Source: a virus. Taken from it: DNA of 30,318 nt. Numbering within the stretch: the stretch's first letter is position 1; each line of letters begins with the position of its first letter. The notes under the pieces are model-generated. The model saw nothing but the letters and a program-made list of their open reading frames with translations. It did no database searches and was not told the origin of the DNA. The stretch spans positions 1 to 30,318 of IMG/VR virus record IMGVR_UViG_3300021335_001807; one strand, given 5' to 3'. Position numbers and translations under genes: made by a program. Positions 5,885-13,680 of the stretch are shown in pieces.

Positions 5885-7587
5885 TGTATAAAAAGTGTTA
5901 TGCTACCAGATTAGGAAATAATAAGTATAAGATTCATTTATGGGACGAAGGTGGCTATGATGAAATCGAGTGGCATAATCCTGCTTATCAAGAATGTTCT
6001 AAAGAAGAGGCAACTTTTACTGGTTTAAGTGGAGAGCCTCTTCGAAAAATTTATAAATGGGATAAAAACACCCCCAACTTACATTTCCATGATATAACTC
6101 CGTATCAAAAATATCTTATTGAAAAATATGGTGTTGATGATAAACCTTCTACAGGTCATAAAGAATTATTTTTTGATATTGAGTGTGAAATTGGAGGAGC
6201 TTTAACTGAAGAATATATTGAAAGAGCCCCTATGCCTATTACTACAATAGCATACTGGGATAAATCAGAAGATCATTGGGTTATTTTAGTTCGTGATGAT
6301 AAAGGTGAATTAAAGCGTACTAAAGCTAAAAATAAAGAAATTGTACCTTGTAGAACAGAACAAGAAATATTAGCTAAATTTTTAGAACGTTTTAGAGAAA
6401 TTGATCCCGATATTTTAATTGGTTATAACAGTGATTTCTTTGATATACCTTATCTATATTATAGAATGTGTAATGTATTAGGTCAAGAATGGGCTGATCA
6501 ATTGTCTCCAATTGGTAAAGTAAATGCTAAAAAGAATAATCAATATTTTTTTAAACAAAACCAATTTGTAGATATTATTGGAGTTGAATCTTTAGACTAT
6601 ATGAGATTACATAAAAAATATAGTTGGAAAGACGAACCAAGTTGGAAATTAGATGCTATTGGAGAAAAATATACTGGAATAGGTAAAGTTGATTATGAAG
6701 GTAATCTTGATCAATTATTTGAAACAGACCTACAAAAATATATTCAGTATAACTTTCGTGATGTTGAAATATTAAAATTATTAGATGAAAAACTTCAATA
6801 TATTGCTTTAACTAAAAATCTATCTCATAAAGGAAAACATAACTATAGTGAGGTTTATGCAAATAGTAAAACTCAAGATGGTGCAATCTCAGCTTATTTA
6901 TTGTCCCAAAATATAATCCCACCAGGTAAGGATCCTAACCCTAGAAGTAAAAAAGGATACGCTGGTGGTTACCTTTTTTGCCCTAAAGCTGGATTGTACA
7001 AATATATGTTTGATGAAGATTTAACATCACTGTATCCATCTATAATTATGTCTTTAAACATAGGACGAGAAACATTCAAGGGACGTATCATTGATGCTGA
7101 TGATCGCAATAATAGATTGGGTCTTAATGATTTAAAAGAACGTGATCAAGATGAAGAATTATTAGTTGAAAATGCTAAAGGACAACAAACTAGAGTTAAT
7201 GTTGGAAGATTAATTTCTATGGTTGAACAAAATAATTTAACATTATCAGCTAATGGTTGTATGTTTACTACTGATAGGCAATCAACATTATCTACAGTAT
7301 TAGCTAAGTGGTTTGATGAACGTAAATTATATAAAGGCAAAATGAAGGATGCCTATAAATCAGGTAATAAAGAAAAGGGTGCTTATTACCATTTAATGCA
7401 ATATACAATGAAGATTTTGCTTAATAGTTTATATGGTGCTACAGCATTACCTTCGTTTAGATATGGGATGAGTTTATCTATACTAAGCGAAGCCATTACT
7501 CTATCAGGCCACAGAATTATTCAAGAATCAGCTTTATGTGCTAATAGACATATGAATAAAGTTTTAAGAGGAGAATTAACATTATGA
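5884..7587 (+). CDS. 43A: DNA polymerase PolB, N-terminal subunit of a split gp43
   Basis: 567 aa holding the 3'-5' exonuclease and most of the polymerase domain of a T4-type PolB enzyme. Exo I is FDIECE (97-102), Exo II GYNSDFFDIPY (180-190) and Exo III YNFRDVEIL (289-297). Polymerase motif A is DLTSLYPSIIMS (379-390) and motif B is the KILLNSLYG region (510-518). Motif C (YxDTDS) is absent and the frame stops at 7587, shortly after the fingers helix region. The missing part is encoded at 8586-9542. No catalytic residue is lost from the pair, so the two chains probably assemble into one enzyme, as reported for gp43A/gp43B of Aeromonas phage 44RR. The start overlaps MazG by one base. Confidence 0.93.
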   Translation: MYKKCYATRLGNNKYKIHLWDEGGYDEIEWHNPAYQECSKEEATFTGLSGEPLRKIYKWDKNTPNLHFHDITPYQKYLIEKYGVDDKPSTGHKELFFDIECEIGGALTEEYIERAPMPITTIAYWDKSEDHWVILVRDDKGELKRTKAKNKEIVPCRTEQEILAKFLERFREIDPDILIGYNSDFFDIPYLYYRMCNVLGQEWADQLSPIGKVNAKKNNQYFFKQNQFVDIIGVESLDYMRLHKKYSWKDEPSWKLDAIGEKYTGIGKVDYEGNLDQLFETDLQKYIQYNFRDVEILKLLDEKLQYIALTKNLSHKGKHNYSEVYANSKTQDGAISAYLLSQNIIPPGKDPNPRSKKGYAGGYLFCPKAGLYKYMFDEDLTSLYPSIIMSLNIGRETFKGRIIDADDRNNRLGLNDLKERDQDEELLVENAKGQQTRVNVGRLISMVEQNNLTLSANGCMFTTDRQSTLSTVLAKWFDERKLYKGKMKDAYKSGNKEKGAYYHLMQYTMKILLNSLYGATALPSFRYGMSLSILSEAITLSGHRIIQESALCANRHMNKVLRGELTL

Positions 7588-7931
7588 AATACGAAGTAGA
7601 AAGTAGACCTTGGGGTATGTACGAAGTATTATTAGACTCCCCTGAATGTAAAGTAAAAAGAATATCAGTAGCCCCTGAATCTAGATTATCATACCAGTAC
7701 CATACTAAAAGAAAAGAAACCTGGACTGTAATTAAAGGTAATTTAACTATTATTTTAGATGGAGAAAAATTATTTAGAGGTCCTGGACAGTCAATTAAAA
7801 TTCCTTTAGGAGCTAAACATAGAGCTTGGAATGAAACAGATGAATTAGTTCAATTTATTGAAGTTCAAACTGGAGATTATTTTGGTGAAGACGATATAAT
7901 AAGAATAGAAGACGATTATAAAAGAAATTAA
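7584..7931 (+). CDS. Cupin, mannose-6-phosphate isomerase type II-like
   Basis: 115 aa single cupin matching the C-terminal domain of type II phosphomannose isomerase / mannose-1-phosphate guanylyltransferase: RPWGMYEVL (8-16), VKRISVAPESRLSYQYH (24-40), ETWTVIKGNLTI (45-56), IKIPLGAKHR (71-80) and ending EDDIIRIEDDY. Metal ligands are likely Gln38, His40, Glu45 and His79. The reaction would be mannose-6-phosphate to fructose-6-phosphate, supplying sugar nucleotides to the glycan cluster 10 kb downstream (inference). Its ATG overlaps the stop of the polymerase N-terminal cistron as ATGA. It is the first of three genes lying between the polymerase halves. Confidence 0.82.
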   Translation: MKYEVESRPWGMYEVLLDSPECKVKRISVAPESRLSYQYHTKRKETWTVIKGNLTIILDGEKLFRGPGQSIKIPLGAKHRAWNETDELVQFIEVQTGDYFGEDDIIRIEDDYKRN

Positions 7932-7932
7932 T

Positions 7933-8199
7933 ATGGCTTTAAGTAAACAATCAATCAGAAAAGGAATGCACATCACAGTAAATGGTGATGAAGTAAGTAA
8001 GGATGAACTAATATTAATTAGTGAAGAGTGGAGTGAAATTCAAGAAAACTTTTTTAGAAAAATGTTAAAGCAGGGAGGACATTTTAGACTAAAAGGAGTT
8101 AAGTATATAATTGAACTCCAAAAATCAGATAATTTAAGATCTGATGGAAATAAAGATAGCGGAGTAATACAAATTCCAGGAGAAGATAGTAGATTTTAG
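7933..8199 (+). CDS. Unknown small protein between the polymerase halves
   Basis: 88 aa, lysine- and glutamate-rich, with a predicted short beta N-terminus (GMHITVNGDEV) and a helix around residues 28-47. No motif I can assign. It begins 1 base after the cupin stop and ends 3 bases before the DUF6165-like gene, so it is part of the inserted three-gene unit. The ATG is preceded by an A/T-rich stretch without a Shine-Dalgarno sequence. Confidence 0.65.
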   Translation: MALSKQSIRKGMHITVNGDEVSKDELILISEEWSEIQENFFRKMLKQGGHFRLKGVKYIIELQKSDNLRSDGNKDSGVIQIPGEDSRF

Positions 8200-8202
8200 A
8201 TT

Positions 8203-8589
8203 ATGAAAATAGAAGTATCAAACGGAGAGTTATTAGACAAAATTTCAATTTTAGAATTAAAATTACTTAAAATTGAAGATGAAGATAAATTAGTTAATAT
8301 TAGGAAAGAATTTGAAACATTAAATCCTTTAGCTAAAAAATTATTTGAAACATTTGGAGGTAATTTACAAAATCATTATCTTGAACTAGCTCGTATAAAT
8401 GGGTTATTATGGGATATTGAAGATTGGATTAGAGATTGTGAGCGTGAAAAAAGGTTTGATGAAGAATTTATTCAATTAGCAAGATCTGTTTATGTTACTA
8501 ATGATCAAAGAAGTGAAGTTAAAAAACTTATTAATAAAACAACTGGATCAGATTTGGTAGAAGAAAAATCATATAAAGATTACAAGTGA
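8203..8589 (+). CDS. DUF6165-like protein
   Basis: 128 aa, almost entirely helical. The N-terminus MKIEVSNGELLDKISILELK resembles, from memory, the DUF6165 family, found near glycosyltransferase genes in bacteria and marine phages, whose function is not known to me. The rest (LFETFGGNLQNHYLELARIN, WDIEDWIRDCERE) fits the same family shape. Together with the neighbouring mannose-type cupin it hints that the insert between the polymerase halves is glycan-related cargo. The end overlaps the second polymerase cistron as GTGA. Confidence 0.6.
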   Translation: MKIEVSNGELLDKISILELKLLKIEDEDKLVNIRKEFETLNPLAKKLFETFGGNLQNHYLELARINGLLWDIEDWIRDCEREKRFDEEFIQLARSVYVTNDQRSEVKKLINKTTGSDLVEEKSYKDYK

Positions 8590-9542
8590 AACATTTAGAA
8601 GAAACACCTTGGTTTATTTGCGATAAAGAAGATGAGAATTATTGTGCTTATGTAGACACTGATTCTAATTATTTTAATGCTGAACCCATATTAAAATATT
8701 TGTACCCTGATTTTGAATCATTCTCAGATGAAGAAAAAGATGAAAAATTAGAAGGTGTGGCTTTAGCATATCAAGATATTATTACTGAACATTATGATAA
8801 TTTAGCTACTGATTGTTTTAATGTTAAACAGTTTGAATGGTTTGATAAACCACATTGGCTTGAAATGAAGACTGAATGTGTAATAAGATCAGCCTATTTT
8901 AGAGCAACAAGGCGATATGCACAATGGATTACTAAACAAGAGGGCATTGCTAAAGAAACTTTAGATATTAAAGGTTTAGAGTTTATGAAAGCAAATTTTC
9001 CCCCAATATTAGGGGATTTCTTTAATGATATTCTTCAACAGGTTCTAAAAGGAGAACAACATAAAAGCATTATAGAACAAATTAAAATATTTAAAACACA
9101 AATTTTAGATGGCACTATTCCTTTAGCTAAATTAGGTAATCCTACTGCTGTTAAAAAACTAGATAAATATAGTGGTAAAAGTGCCCGTGCAGGTGAAATG
9201 TTTACTGAAATTTTAAAAGGTGCTCCTGCACCTGTAAGAGCAGCTATTCGTTATAATGATTTACTTAGGTTATGGCAATTAGATAGAAAATATAATCTAA
9301 TTACAATGGCAGATAAAGTAAAATGGATTTATTTAAAAGATAATCCTTATAAAATAGAAGCATTAGCATTTTTTGATTATGAAATGCCAGAAAAAATAGT
9401 TGATTTTTTAGATACTTATGCTGATAGACAGAAAGTATTTGATTCAATATTATTAAATAAATTAGAAGGGTTTTTTAGTGACTTAGGTTGGTCTCTTAAT
9501 TTAAATCCCTATGTAAATGCTTTAAAAAGTTTTGAAATATGA
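8586..9542 (+). CDS. 43B: DNA polymerase PolB, C-terminal subunit of a split gp43
   Basis: 318 aa. Motif C AYVDTDSNYF is at residues 21-30, with the two catalytic aspartates at 24 and 26. The palm end and thumb follow (KTECVIRSAYFRATRRYAQW, and KLDKYSGKSARAGEMF). It contains none of motifs A or B, so it cannot polymerise alone and must pair with the product of 5884-7587. The junction corresponds to the loop before GDTDS in T4 gp43, so the whole protein is accounted for. The start is GTG at 8586, inside the overlap GTGA with the preceding gene; a start in the coupled position fits the dense layout. The sliding clamp gene follows after one tiny gene. Confidence 0.93.
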   Translation: MKHLEETPWFICDKEDENYCAYVDTDSNYFNAEPILKYLYPDFESFSDEEKDEKLEGVALAYQDIITEHYDNLATDCFNVKQFEWFDKPHWLEMKTECVIRSAYFRATRRYAQWITKQEGIAKETLDIKGLEFMKANFPPILGDFFNDILQQVLKGEQHKSIIEQIKIFKTQILDGTIPLAKLGNPTAVKKLDKYSGKSARAGEMFTEILKGAPAPVRAAIRYNDLLRLWQLDRKYNLITMADKVKWIYLKDNPYKIEALAFFDYEMPEKIVDFLDTYADRQKVFDSILLNKLEGFFSDLGWSLNLNPYVNALKSFEI

Positions 9543-9691
9543 AAATAACAGTAGAACATTACGACCAAAAGATTAGTATTGAAACTGATCATGATGATTT
9601 AACGTATGAGGACTTTATGGAACTTATAGAGAAGATATCTTATTCGTTAGGATATCCTGTTGATACAATTAAAGAATGGTTTGAAGAGTAA
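9539..9691 (+). CDS. Small acidic protein, unknown function
   Basis: 50 aa (MKITVEHYDQKISIETDHDD...). Short beta-rich start, then a helix with LTYEDFMELIEKIS and an ending in GYPVDTIKEWFEE. The start overlaps the polymerase stop as ATGA. It resembles in outline small proteins encoded near gp43/gp45 in marine T4-like phages, but I cannot name it. The five-base gap to the conserved TTTCGTATATT motif suggests that it is the last gene of the polymerase transcript. Confidence 0.6.
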   Translation: MKITVEHYDQKISIETDHDDLTYEDFMELIEKISYSLGYPVDTIKEWFEE

Positions 9692-9697
9692 AATAAA

Positions 9698-9708
9698 TTT
9701 CGTATATT
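9698..9708 (+). promoter_or_regulatory. TTTCGTATATT motif before the sliding clamp gene
   Basis: One of five near-identical copies of T(n)TCGTATATT in the window. It is followed by CCCGTTATG, and the clamp ATG begins 6 bases after the motif. If TATATT acts as a -10 box, transcription would start at or very close to the A of the ATG, giving a leaderless or near-leaderless mRNA. The extended sequence TTTCGTATATTCMCGTTA is shared with the copy at 11363. The promoter function is inference. Confidence 0.55.
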
Positions 9709-9714
9709 CCCGTT

Positions 9715-10440
9715 ATGATAAGTAAAAGTCAATTAAGCAGTGTTATATCAAAATATTACCTAAATGGTCTGAATAATCAGGTTAAATGGAGAATTAAAGA
9801 TAATACACTTACAATTTATGCTGGTGAAGCAGGTAGAGTATGTAAAGTAGTAGCTGAAAACTTCCCATTAGAAGATGCTGAATTAGGAGTATTTGATACT
9901 AATAAATTAAATAAATTATTATCTATTACTAATGGTGATTTAATGATATCATTAGAAAAAATGAAAGCAATTTATACTAAAATGCATATTCAGGATTCTA
10001 ATTATAATTTAACTTACTCATTAGCTGATACCTTAATTTTAGGGAAAAATGTTTGGTATGAAGATCCTGAAGAATTAGATATTGATATAGTATTAGAATC
10101 AGAAGATATAGATGCTTTAATTAAAGCTAAAAATGCATTAGGTGATATAGATAATATGTTAATTACTACAACTAATGATTTTGATGGTAATAATATTTGC
10201 GAGTTTATATTTGGGGATAATACAGGATTTTCTAATAAAATTACTTATCAAGTAAATGGAGGTAAAATTAAGGATAACACCCTAAGTGTTCCATTTAATT
10301 CTGATATTTTCAAAGATATATTAAATAATAATAAAGACATGGATTTTTGTACTTTAAAATTATCTAATACTGGAATACTAAAAATAGAATTTGAATCAGA
10401 GGATATTAAAAGTGAATATTTTGTCGCAAGAAACGAATAA
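9715..10440 (+). CDS. 45: Sliding clamp (T4 gp45-like)
   Basis: 241 aa, close to T4 gp45 (228 aa), and placed directly after the polymerase and before the clamp-loader unit, as expected for the phage replisome. Family-type features are weak at sequence level but consistent: GVFDTNKLNKLLSI (98-111) resembles the first-domain helix region of phage clamps. Two similar halves rich in beta strands are visible, ending in LKIEFESEDIKSEYFVARNE. It would encircle DNA and tether the split polymerase, and in T4 it also activates late transcription. The assignment rests on context plus this motif. It opens immediately downstream of a TTTCGTATATT element. Confidence 0.8.
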   Translation: MISKSQLSSVISKYYLNGLNNQVKWRIKDNTLTIYAGEAGRVCKVVAENFPLEDAELGVFDTNKLNKLLSITNGDLMISLEKMKAIYTKMHIQDSNYNLTYSLADTLILGKNVWYEDPEELDIDIVLESEDIDALIKAKNALGDIDNMLITTTNDFDGNNICEFIFGDNTGFSNKITYQVNGGKIKDNTLSVPFNSDIFKDILNNNKDMDFCTLKLSNTGILKIEFESEDIKSEYFVARNE

Positions 10441-10813
10441 AAAACCTGATATGTATGCTGAAGATAAGGCAATTATGCCTTATGGTGATAGTGTAGCTGC
10501 TCCTAAAATAGAAGTAGAAAATATTGCGTTATGGAAATCTGAAAAAGTAGGCAAAACTAATAATTATTTTAAAAGTAGATTTGATGAAATTAAATCTGAA
10601 TATTTAAAATTAATAGAAGAGTTTAAATGGAATGATTTAGTATATAAAGCTGAAATTCGATTTACACCCTCAAAAGGAAATATTTATTATCTTTATCAAA
10701 GAGAAAATGAAGAATTATTTTTATCTCTTATAGAACCTGAATATTGGGATCAAATTTATATTGGTTCTTTTAGACTAGATTCTAACGATAAATGGGAAAA
10801 AGTAGAAAGTTAA
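10421..10813 (+). CDS. DUF2452-like protein
   Basis: From the TTG at 10421 the product is about 130 aa; from ATG 10451 it is 120 aa. I recognise the DUF2452 pattern from memory: KKPD near the start, IMPYGDSVAAPKI, WKSEKVGKTNNYFKSRFDEI, EEFKWNDLVYKAEIRF, YYLYQRENEELFLSLIEP and IGSFRLDSNDKWEKVE at the end. The KKPD part lies upstream of ATG 10451, which supports the earlier TTG start and a 20-base overlap with the clamp gene. DUF2452 is known to me mainly from Bacteroidetes, which hints at the host. The function is unknown. Confidence 0.7.
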   Translation: MSQETNKKPDMYAEDKAIMPYGDSVAAPKIEVENIALWKSEKVGKTNNYFKSRFDEIKSEYLKLIEEFKWNDLVYKAEIRFTPSKGNIYYLYQRENEELFLSLIEPEYWDQIYIGSFRLDSNDKWEKVES

Positions 10814-10870
10814 TATATGTATAATAAACAAACATTTGTAGCTAGGGCACATTGTTATGTTTTTGTTTAA
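10812..10870 (+). promoter_or_regulatory. AT-rich leader before hsp20 with AATATATGTATA element
   Basis: The gap 10814-10905 holds no convincing gene. Its start AATATATGTATA (10812-10823) recurs at 17150-17161 before the glycan block. From 10827 on, AAACAAACAT can pair imperfectly with ATGTTTTTGTTT (10857-10868), with GCTAGGGCACATTGTT in the loop. CACATTGTT also occurs in the gap downstream of hsp20. These features suggest a promoter or leader structure for hsp20. No -35/-10 pair can be assigned with confidence. Confidence 0.35.
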
Positions 10871-10905
10871 CCGAGTTAGCTTAGGCGCTCACAAAATTTA
10901 ATGAT

Positions 10906-11328
10906 ATGAGTACATTAGAAATCTTTGAAAGGCAGATTAGTCCTTTCGACATTTTATTTAGAAATCTTTTTAACGCTGAGTCGCAATTCGCACCAGCATT
11001 ACAATCAAAACAACCACATCCCGTTAATATCTTTTATGATGATAAAGGACTTCATTTTGAAGTTGCCTGTACAGGACTAACTAAAAAAGAAGTTGATATC
11101 AACATTGAAGGGGATATTTTGAAAATCTCTTATAAAAAACCCGAAGCTGAAGAATTTCATGAGGGTACAATTTATAATGGGTTATCAAAAAAATCATTTA
11201 ATTTAGGATATAAGATAGCTCCTAAATTTGATTTAAGTGAAGCAACTGCTGAATTGGCAAATGGGCTTTTAGTCATTTTTATTCCAATTGCTGAAGAAGC
11301 TAAACCAAAGTCTATCAAAATTAAGTAA
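10906..11328 (+). CDS. Small heat-shock protein (Hsp20/alpha-crystallin)
   Basis: 140 aa. The alpha-crystallin domain spans about residues 38-130: VNIFYDDKGLHFEVACTGL, VDINIEGDILKISYK and the late strand NGLLVIFIPIAEEAKPKSIK. The C-terminal IKIK gives an IxI-like motif used by sHsps for oligomer assembly. It would bind unfolding proteins and hand them on. Standing in the same region as phage groES and groEL it suggests a phage-encoded folding kit for virion or replisome proteins. It lies between two non-coding gaps, so it may be a single-gene transcript. The first 100 or so bases are richer in C than the surrounding genes. Confidence 0.9.
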   Translation: MSTLEIFERQISPFDILFRNLFNAESQFAPALQSKQPHPVNIFYDDKGLHFEVACTGLTKKEVDINIEGDILKISYKKPEAEEFHEGTIYNGLSKKSFNLGYKIAPKFDLSEATAELANGLLVIFIPIAEEAKPKSIKIK

Positions 11329-11344
11329 TAAGTTTTATTAAAAT

Positions 11345-11367
11345 ATGTGTCCTAGCACATTGTTTTT
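11345..11367 (+). terminator. Weak hairpin plus T-run after hsp20
   Basis: ATGTG (11345-11349) pairs with CACAT (11356-11360) around the loop TCCTAG, followed by TGTTTTT. It lies 16 bases after the hsp20 stop. The stem is only 5 bp and AT-rich, so this is a weak terminator candidate. The T-run is also the beginning of the TTTTTCGTATATT motif at 11363. Confidence 0.35.
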
Positions 11368-11375
11368 CGTATATT
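11363..11375 (+). promoter_or_regulatory. TTTTTCGTATATT motif before the groES/groEL unit
   Basis: Second copy of the recurring motif, 23 bases upstream of the ATG at 11399. This spacing would allow a normal leader if TATATT is a -10 box. It probably drives the 107-aa gene, groES and groEL. The downstream context CACGTTA matches the copy at 9698. Confidence 0.55.
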
Positions 11376-11398
11376 CACGTTACAAATAAATAAGTTAT

Positions 11399-11722
11399 AT
11401 GTCAGATACTAAGCGTAGAAAATCAATACAAATTATTACAGATCCATTATTAGAACCTTTCTTTATTACTAAAGATGAATATAGCTATACTGTTAAACAA
11501 AATGTTAAATCAGATAGTTCCCATTTTAGAAGTAAAGGAAAATCTAAAACCTATGAAAAATCATTATACTATTACCCCCAATTTGATCAAGCTATAAATA
11601 AAATAGCAGAATTAAAATCACAGTTTGGTGACTATAATAGTATAAAAAATTATTTAGAAGATTATAAAAAAATTAGTAACCAAATAAAAAAATACACAAA
11701 TGGAATTAGAAGCGTTATTTGA
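11399..11722 (+). CDS. Phage protein of unknown function upstream of groES
   Basis: 107 aa, basic and Tyr/Lys-rich. The stretches LEPFFITKDEYSYTV, HFRSKGKSKTYEKSLYYYPQ and a C-terminal helix (INKIAELK...IKNYLEDYKKIS) recall small hypothetical proteins of marine T4-like phages, but I cannot name a function. The start ATG is at the end of AATAAATAAGTTATATG. The last 23 bases overlap groES, so it is translationally coupled to the chaperonin genes. Confidence 0.7.
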   Translation: MSDTKRRKSIQIITDPLLEPFFITKDEYSYTVKQNVKSDSSHFRSKGKSKTYEKSLYYYPQFDQAINKIAELKSQFGDYNSIKNYLEDYKKISNQIKKYTNGIRSVI

Positions 11723-12068
11723 TGCTGTTATAGTTAAACCTAAAGAAACAGAAGAAACTACTTATGGTAACATTATTGTTCCTGATATAGGTAAGGAAAA
11801 AAATGAAATAGGTAAGGTTATAGCAGTAGGTCCGGGAAAACCAACAATTACAGGAGAATTTATCCCAACACAATTAAAAATAGGAGATGAAGTAGTTTTA
11901 CCTACTATGGGATTTACCAGATTACCTTATAACGGAGAAGAATATTACGTGGGTCCCGAAAATCAAATTCTTGCTAAAATTAGTCAAAAAGTTGACGTAG
12001 CAGAAATATTAGAAGAAACTAAAGAGTCATTAACTGAAGAAGAAATTAAAGATTTATCAAATGAGTAA
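11700..12068 (+). CDS. groS: Co-chaperonin GroES
   Basis: 122 aa. GroES-type features: LFDAVIVKPKETEETTYGNI, whose second half is the mobile loop that contacts GroEL; GKVIAVGPGK; LKIGDEVVLP; and YYVGPENQILAKI, close to the family C-terminal pattern. The usual length is about 97 aa; here an acidic C-terminal tail of roughly 20 residues (LEETKESLTEEEIKDLSNE) is added. It caps the GroEL chamber. T4 carries only a GroES substitute (gp31); here the partner groEL follows with an 8-base overlap. Confidence 0.9.
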   Translation: MELEALFDAVIVKPKETEETTYGNIIVPDIGKEKNEIGKVIAVGPGKPTITGEFIPTQLKIGDEVVLPTMGFTRLPYNGEEYYVGPENQILAKISQKVDVAEILEETKESLTEEEIKDLSNE

Positions 12069-13680
12069 ACAAGTTATATTAGGTTCAGAAGCAAGAACCA
12101 ATTTAGTAGAGGGAATTGATATATTAGCAGATGCTGTTGTATCAACATTAGGACCTAATGGTAGAAATGTAGTAATTGCTAATAATGGATTTCCACAATC
12201 TACAAAAGATGGAGTTACTGTTGCCAAATCCATAACTCTAAAAGACCCTAATCAAGAATTAGGAGTTCAATTAGTAAAACAAGCTGCGATTAAGACAGCT
12301 GAAAAAGCAGGTGATGGTACTACTACATCTACTTTATTAGCTAGAGAAATGATTAAAGCAGGATTAACAGCCTTAAATAATAACGAAAACGCAGTTCAAA
12401 TTAAAAGGGATATTGATTCTACAGTTAAAGAAATAGTCAATAATCTTAAAAATAACATATCAGAAGATATTTCTGGAGAAGAACAACTAGAACAGATTGC
12501 ATCAATATCAGCAAATAATGACCCAGAAACTGGAAAATTAATTGCTACAGCAATTGAAAAAGTTGGAATGGAAGGGGTTGTCCATATTGAAGAATCTCGC
12601 ACAGGTGAAACTTACCTTGAAACTGTTGAAGGGTTACAGTTTGGTAGAGGGTATAAATCACCATATTTTGTTACAAATAATAGTAATATGACTGCCACAT
12701 TGGACAACCCCTTAATTCTAATTGCGGATCAAAAAATAACTCAAGTAAAAGAATTATTACCAATTTTAGAAGCAGTTGGGGCACAAGCAAAATCACTTTT
12801 AATTATTGCTGAGGATATTGATAATGAAGCATTAGCTACCCTTATTGTTAATAAAATGAGAGGCACAATGAAAGTATGTGCTGTAAAAGCTCCTGACTTT
12901 GGTGATAGGAGAAAATTAGTATTAGAGGATATAGCTATTACAACTGGAGGAGTAGTATTTGACAAACAAAAAGGTATGAAACTTGATAAATTTAGTTGGG
13001 AATGGTTTGGAGAAGCGAGAACAGTAACAGTAGAAAAAGAACAAACAACAATAGTAGATGGAAAAGGATCAGTTGAATCAATTGAAACACGTGTTGAAGA
13101 ACTACAGCAACAAATCGACAAGGCAACAACGCCGTTCGAAGTCGAAAAACTCCAAGAAAGGTTGGCGAAATTCGTCGGAGGAGTAGCTATTATTCATGTA
13201 GGAGGAAACACTGAAACTGAAATGAAGGAGAAAAAAGACAGAGTTGATGATGCTTTACATGCAACAAAAGCAGCTATAGAAGAGGGTATTGTCCCAGGAG
13301 GGGGAACAGCATTATTATATGCCTCTAATGGTTTAAAAGCTAATACAACAGGAGCTCAAATTGTAGTAGAAGCATGTGCTAAACCTTTTAATCAAATTTT
13401 AGTTAATGCTGGATATGATAAAGTAAAAGGACAAATATTAGCTGATCAATTATGTAATTCTGGTAATGATGCTTGGGCAGGTTATAATATTAAAACTGAT
13501 GAAATAGTTAATATGAAAGAATCTGGAATTATTGATCCTACTAAGGTGGCTAGGACAGCCCTTGAAAATGCTGCTTCTGTAGCGGGCACTGTTTTACTAA
13601 CTGAATGTACAGTAGTTGATGACCCAGAAGAAGAATCTCAACAACCACAAATTGATCCATCAATGATGGGGATGATGTAA
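12061..13680 (+). CDS. groL: Chaperonin GroEL
   Basis: 539 aa, full length (E. coli 548). TLGPNGRNV (29-37), TKDGVTVAK (48-56) and the ATP-site AGDGTTTST (83-91) are intact. VEEGIVPGGG-type and VAGTVLLTE blocks are present near the C-terminus. The C-terminal tail is short (DPSMMGMM) instead of repeated GGM. With GroES it would form a complete phage chaperonin, perhaps to fold viral proteins the host machine handles poorly. Bases about 13085-13190 have unusually high G+C for this genome (about 43 % by hand count in one row), with TCG, GCG, ACG and CTC codons. Confidence 0.97.
   Translation: MSKQVILGSEARTNLVEGIDILADAVVSTLGPNGRNVVIANNGFPQSTKDGVTVAKSITLKDPNQELGVQLVKQAAIKTAEKAGDGTTTSTLLAREMIKAGLTALNNNENAVQIKRDIDSTVKEIVNNLKNNISEDISGEEQLEQIASISANNDPETGKLIATAIEKVGMEGVVHIEESRTGETYLETVEGLQFGRGYKSPYFVTNNSNMTATLDNPLILIADQKITQVKELLPILEAVGAQAKSLLIIAEDIDNEALATLIVNKMRGTMKVCAVKAPDFGDRRKLVLEDIAITTGGVVFDKQKGMKLDKFSWEWFGEARTVTVEKEQTTIVDGKGSVESIETRVEELQQQIDKATTPFEVEKLQERLAKFVGGVAIIHVGGNTETEMKEKKDRVDDALHATKAAIEEGIVPGGGTALLYASNGLKANTTGAQIVVEACAKPFNQILVNAGYDKVKGQILADQLCNSGNDAWAGYNIKTDEIVNMKESGIIDPTKVARTALENAASVAGTVLLTECTVVDDPEEESQQPQIDPSMMGMM

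Noticed and set aside
6950-6980. Possible hairpin AAAAAGG...CCTTTTTT in the polymerase gene
   Set aside because: Falls inside the conserved KKGYAGGYLF region, so the pairing follows from the protein sequence.
10817-10870. 17-codon open frame MYNKQTFVARAHCYVFV in the gap before hsp20
   Set aside because: Very short, unsupported by any family pattern, and lies across the leader-like hairpin; treated as non-coding.
12741-13121. Minus-strand open frame of 126 codons opposite groEL
   Set aside because: Shadow of a highly conserved gene; no start context or family features, and no other minus-strand genes exist here.
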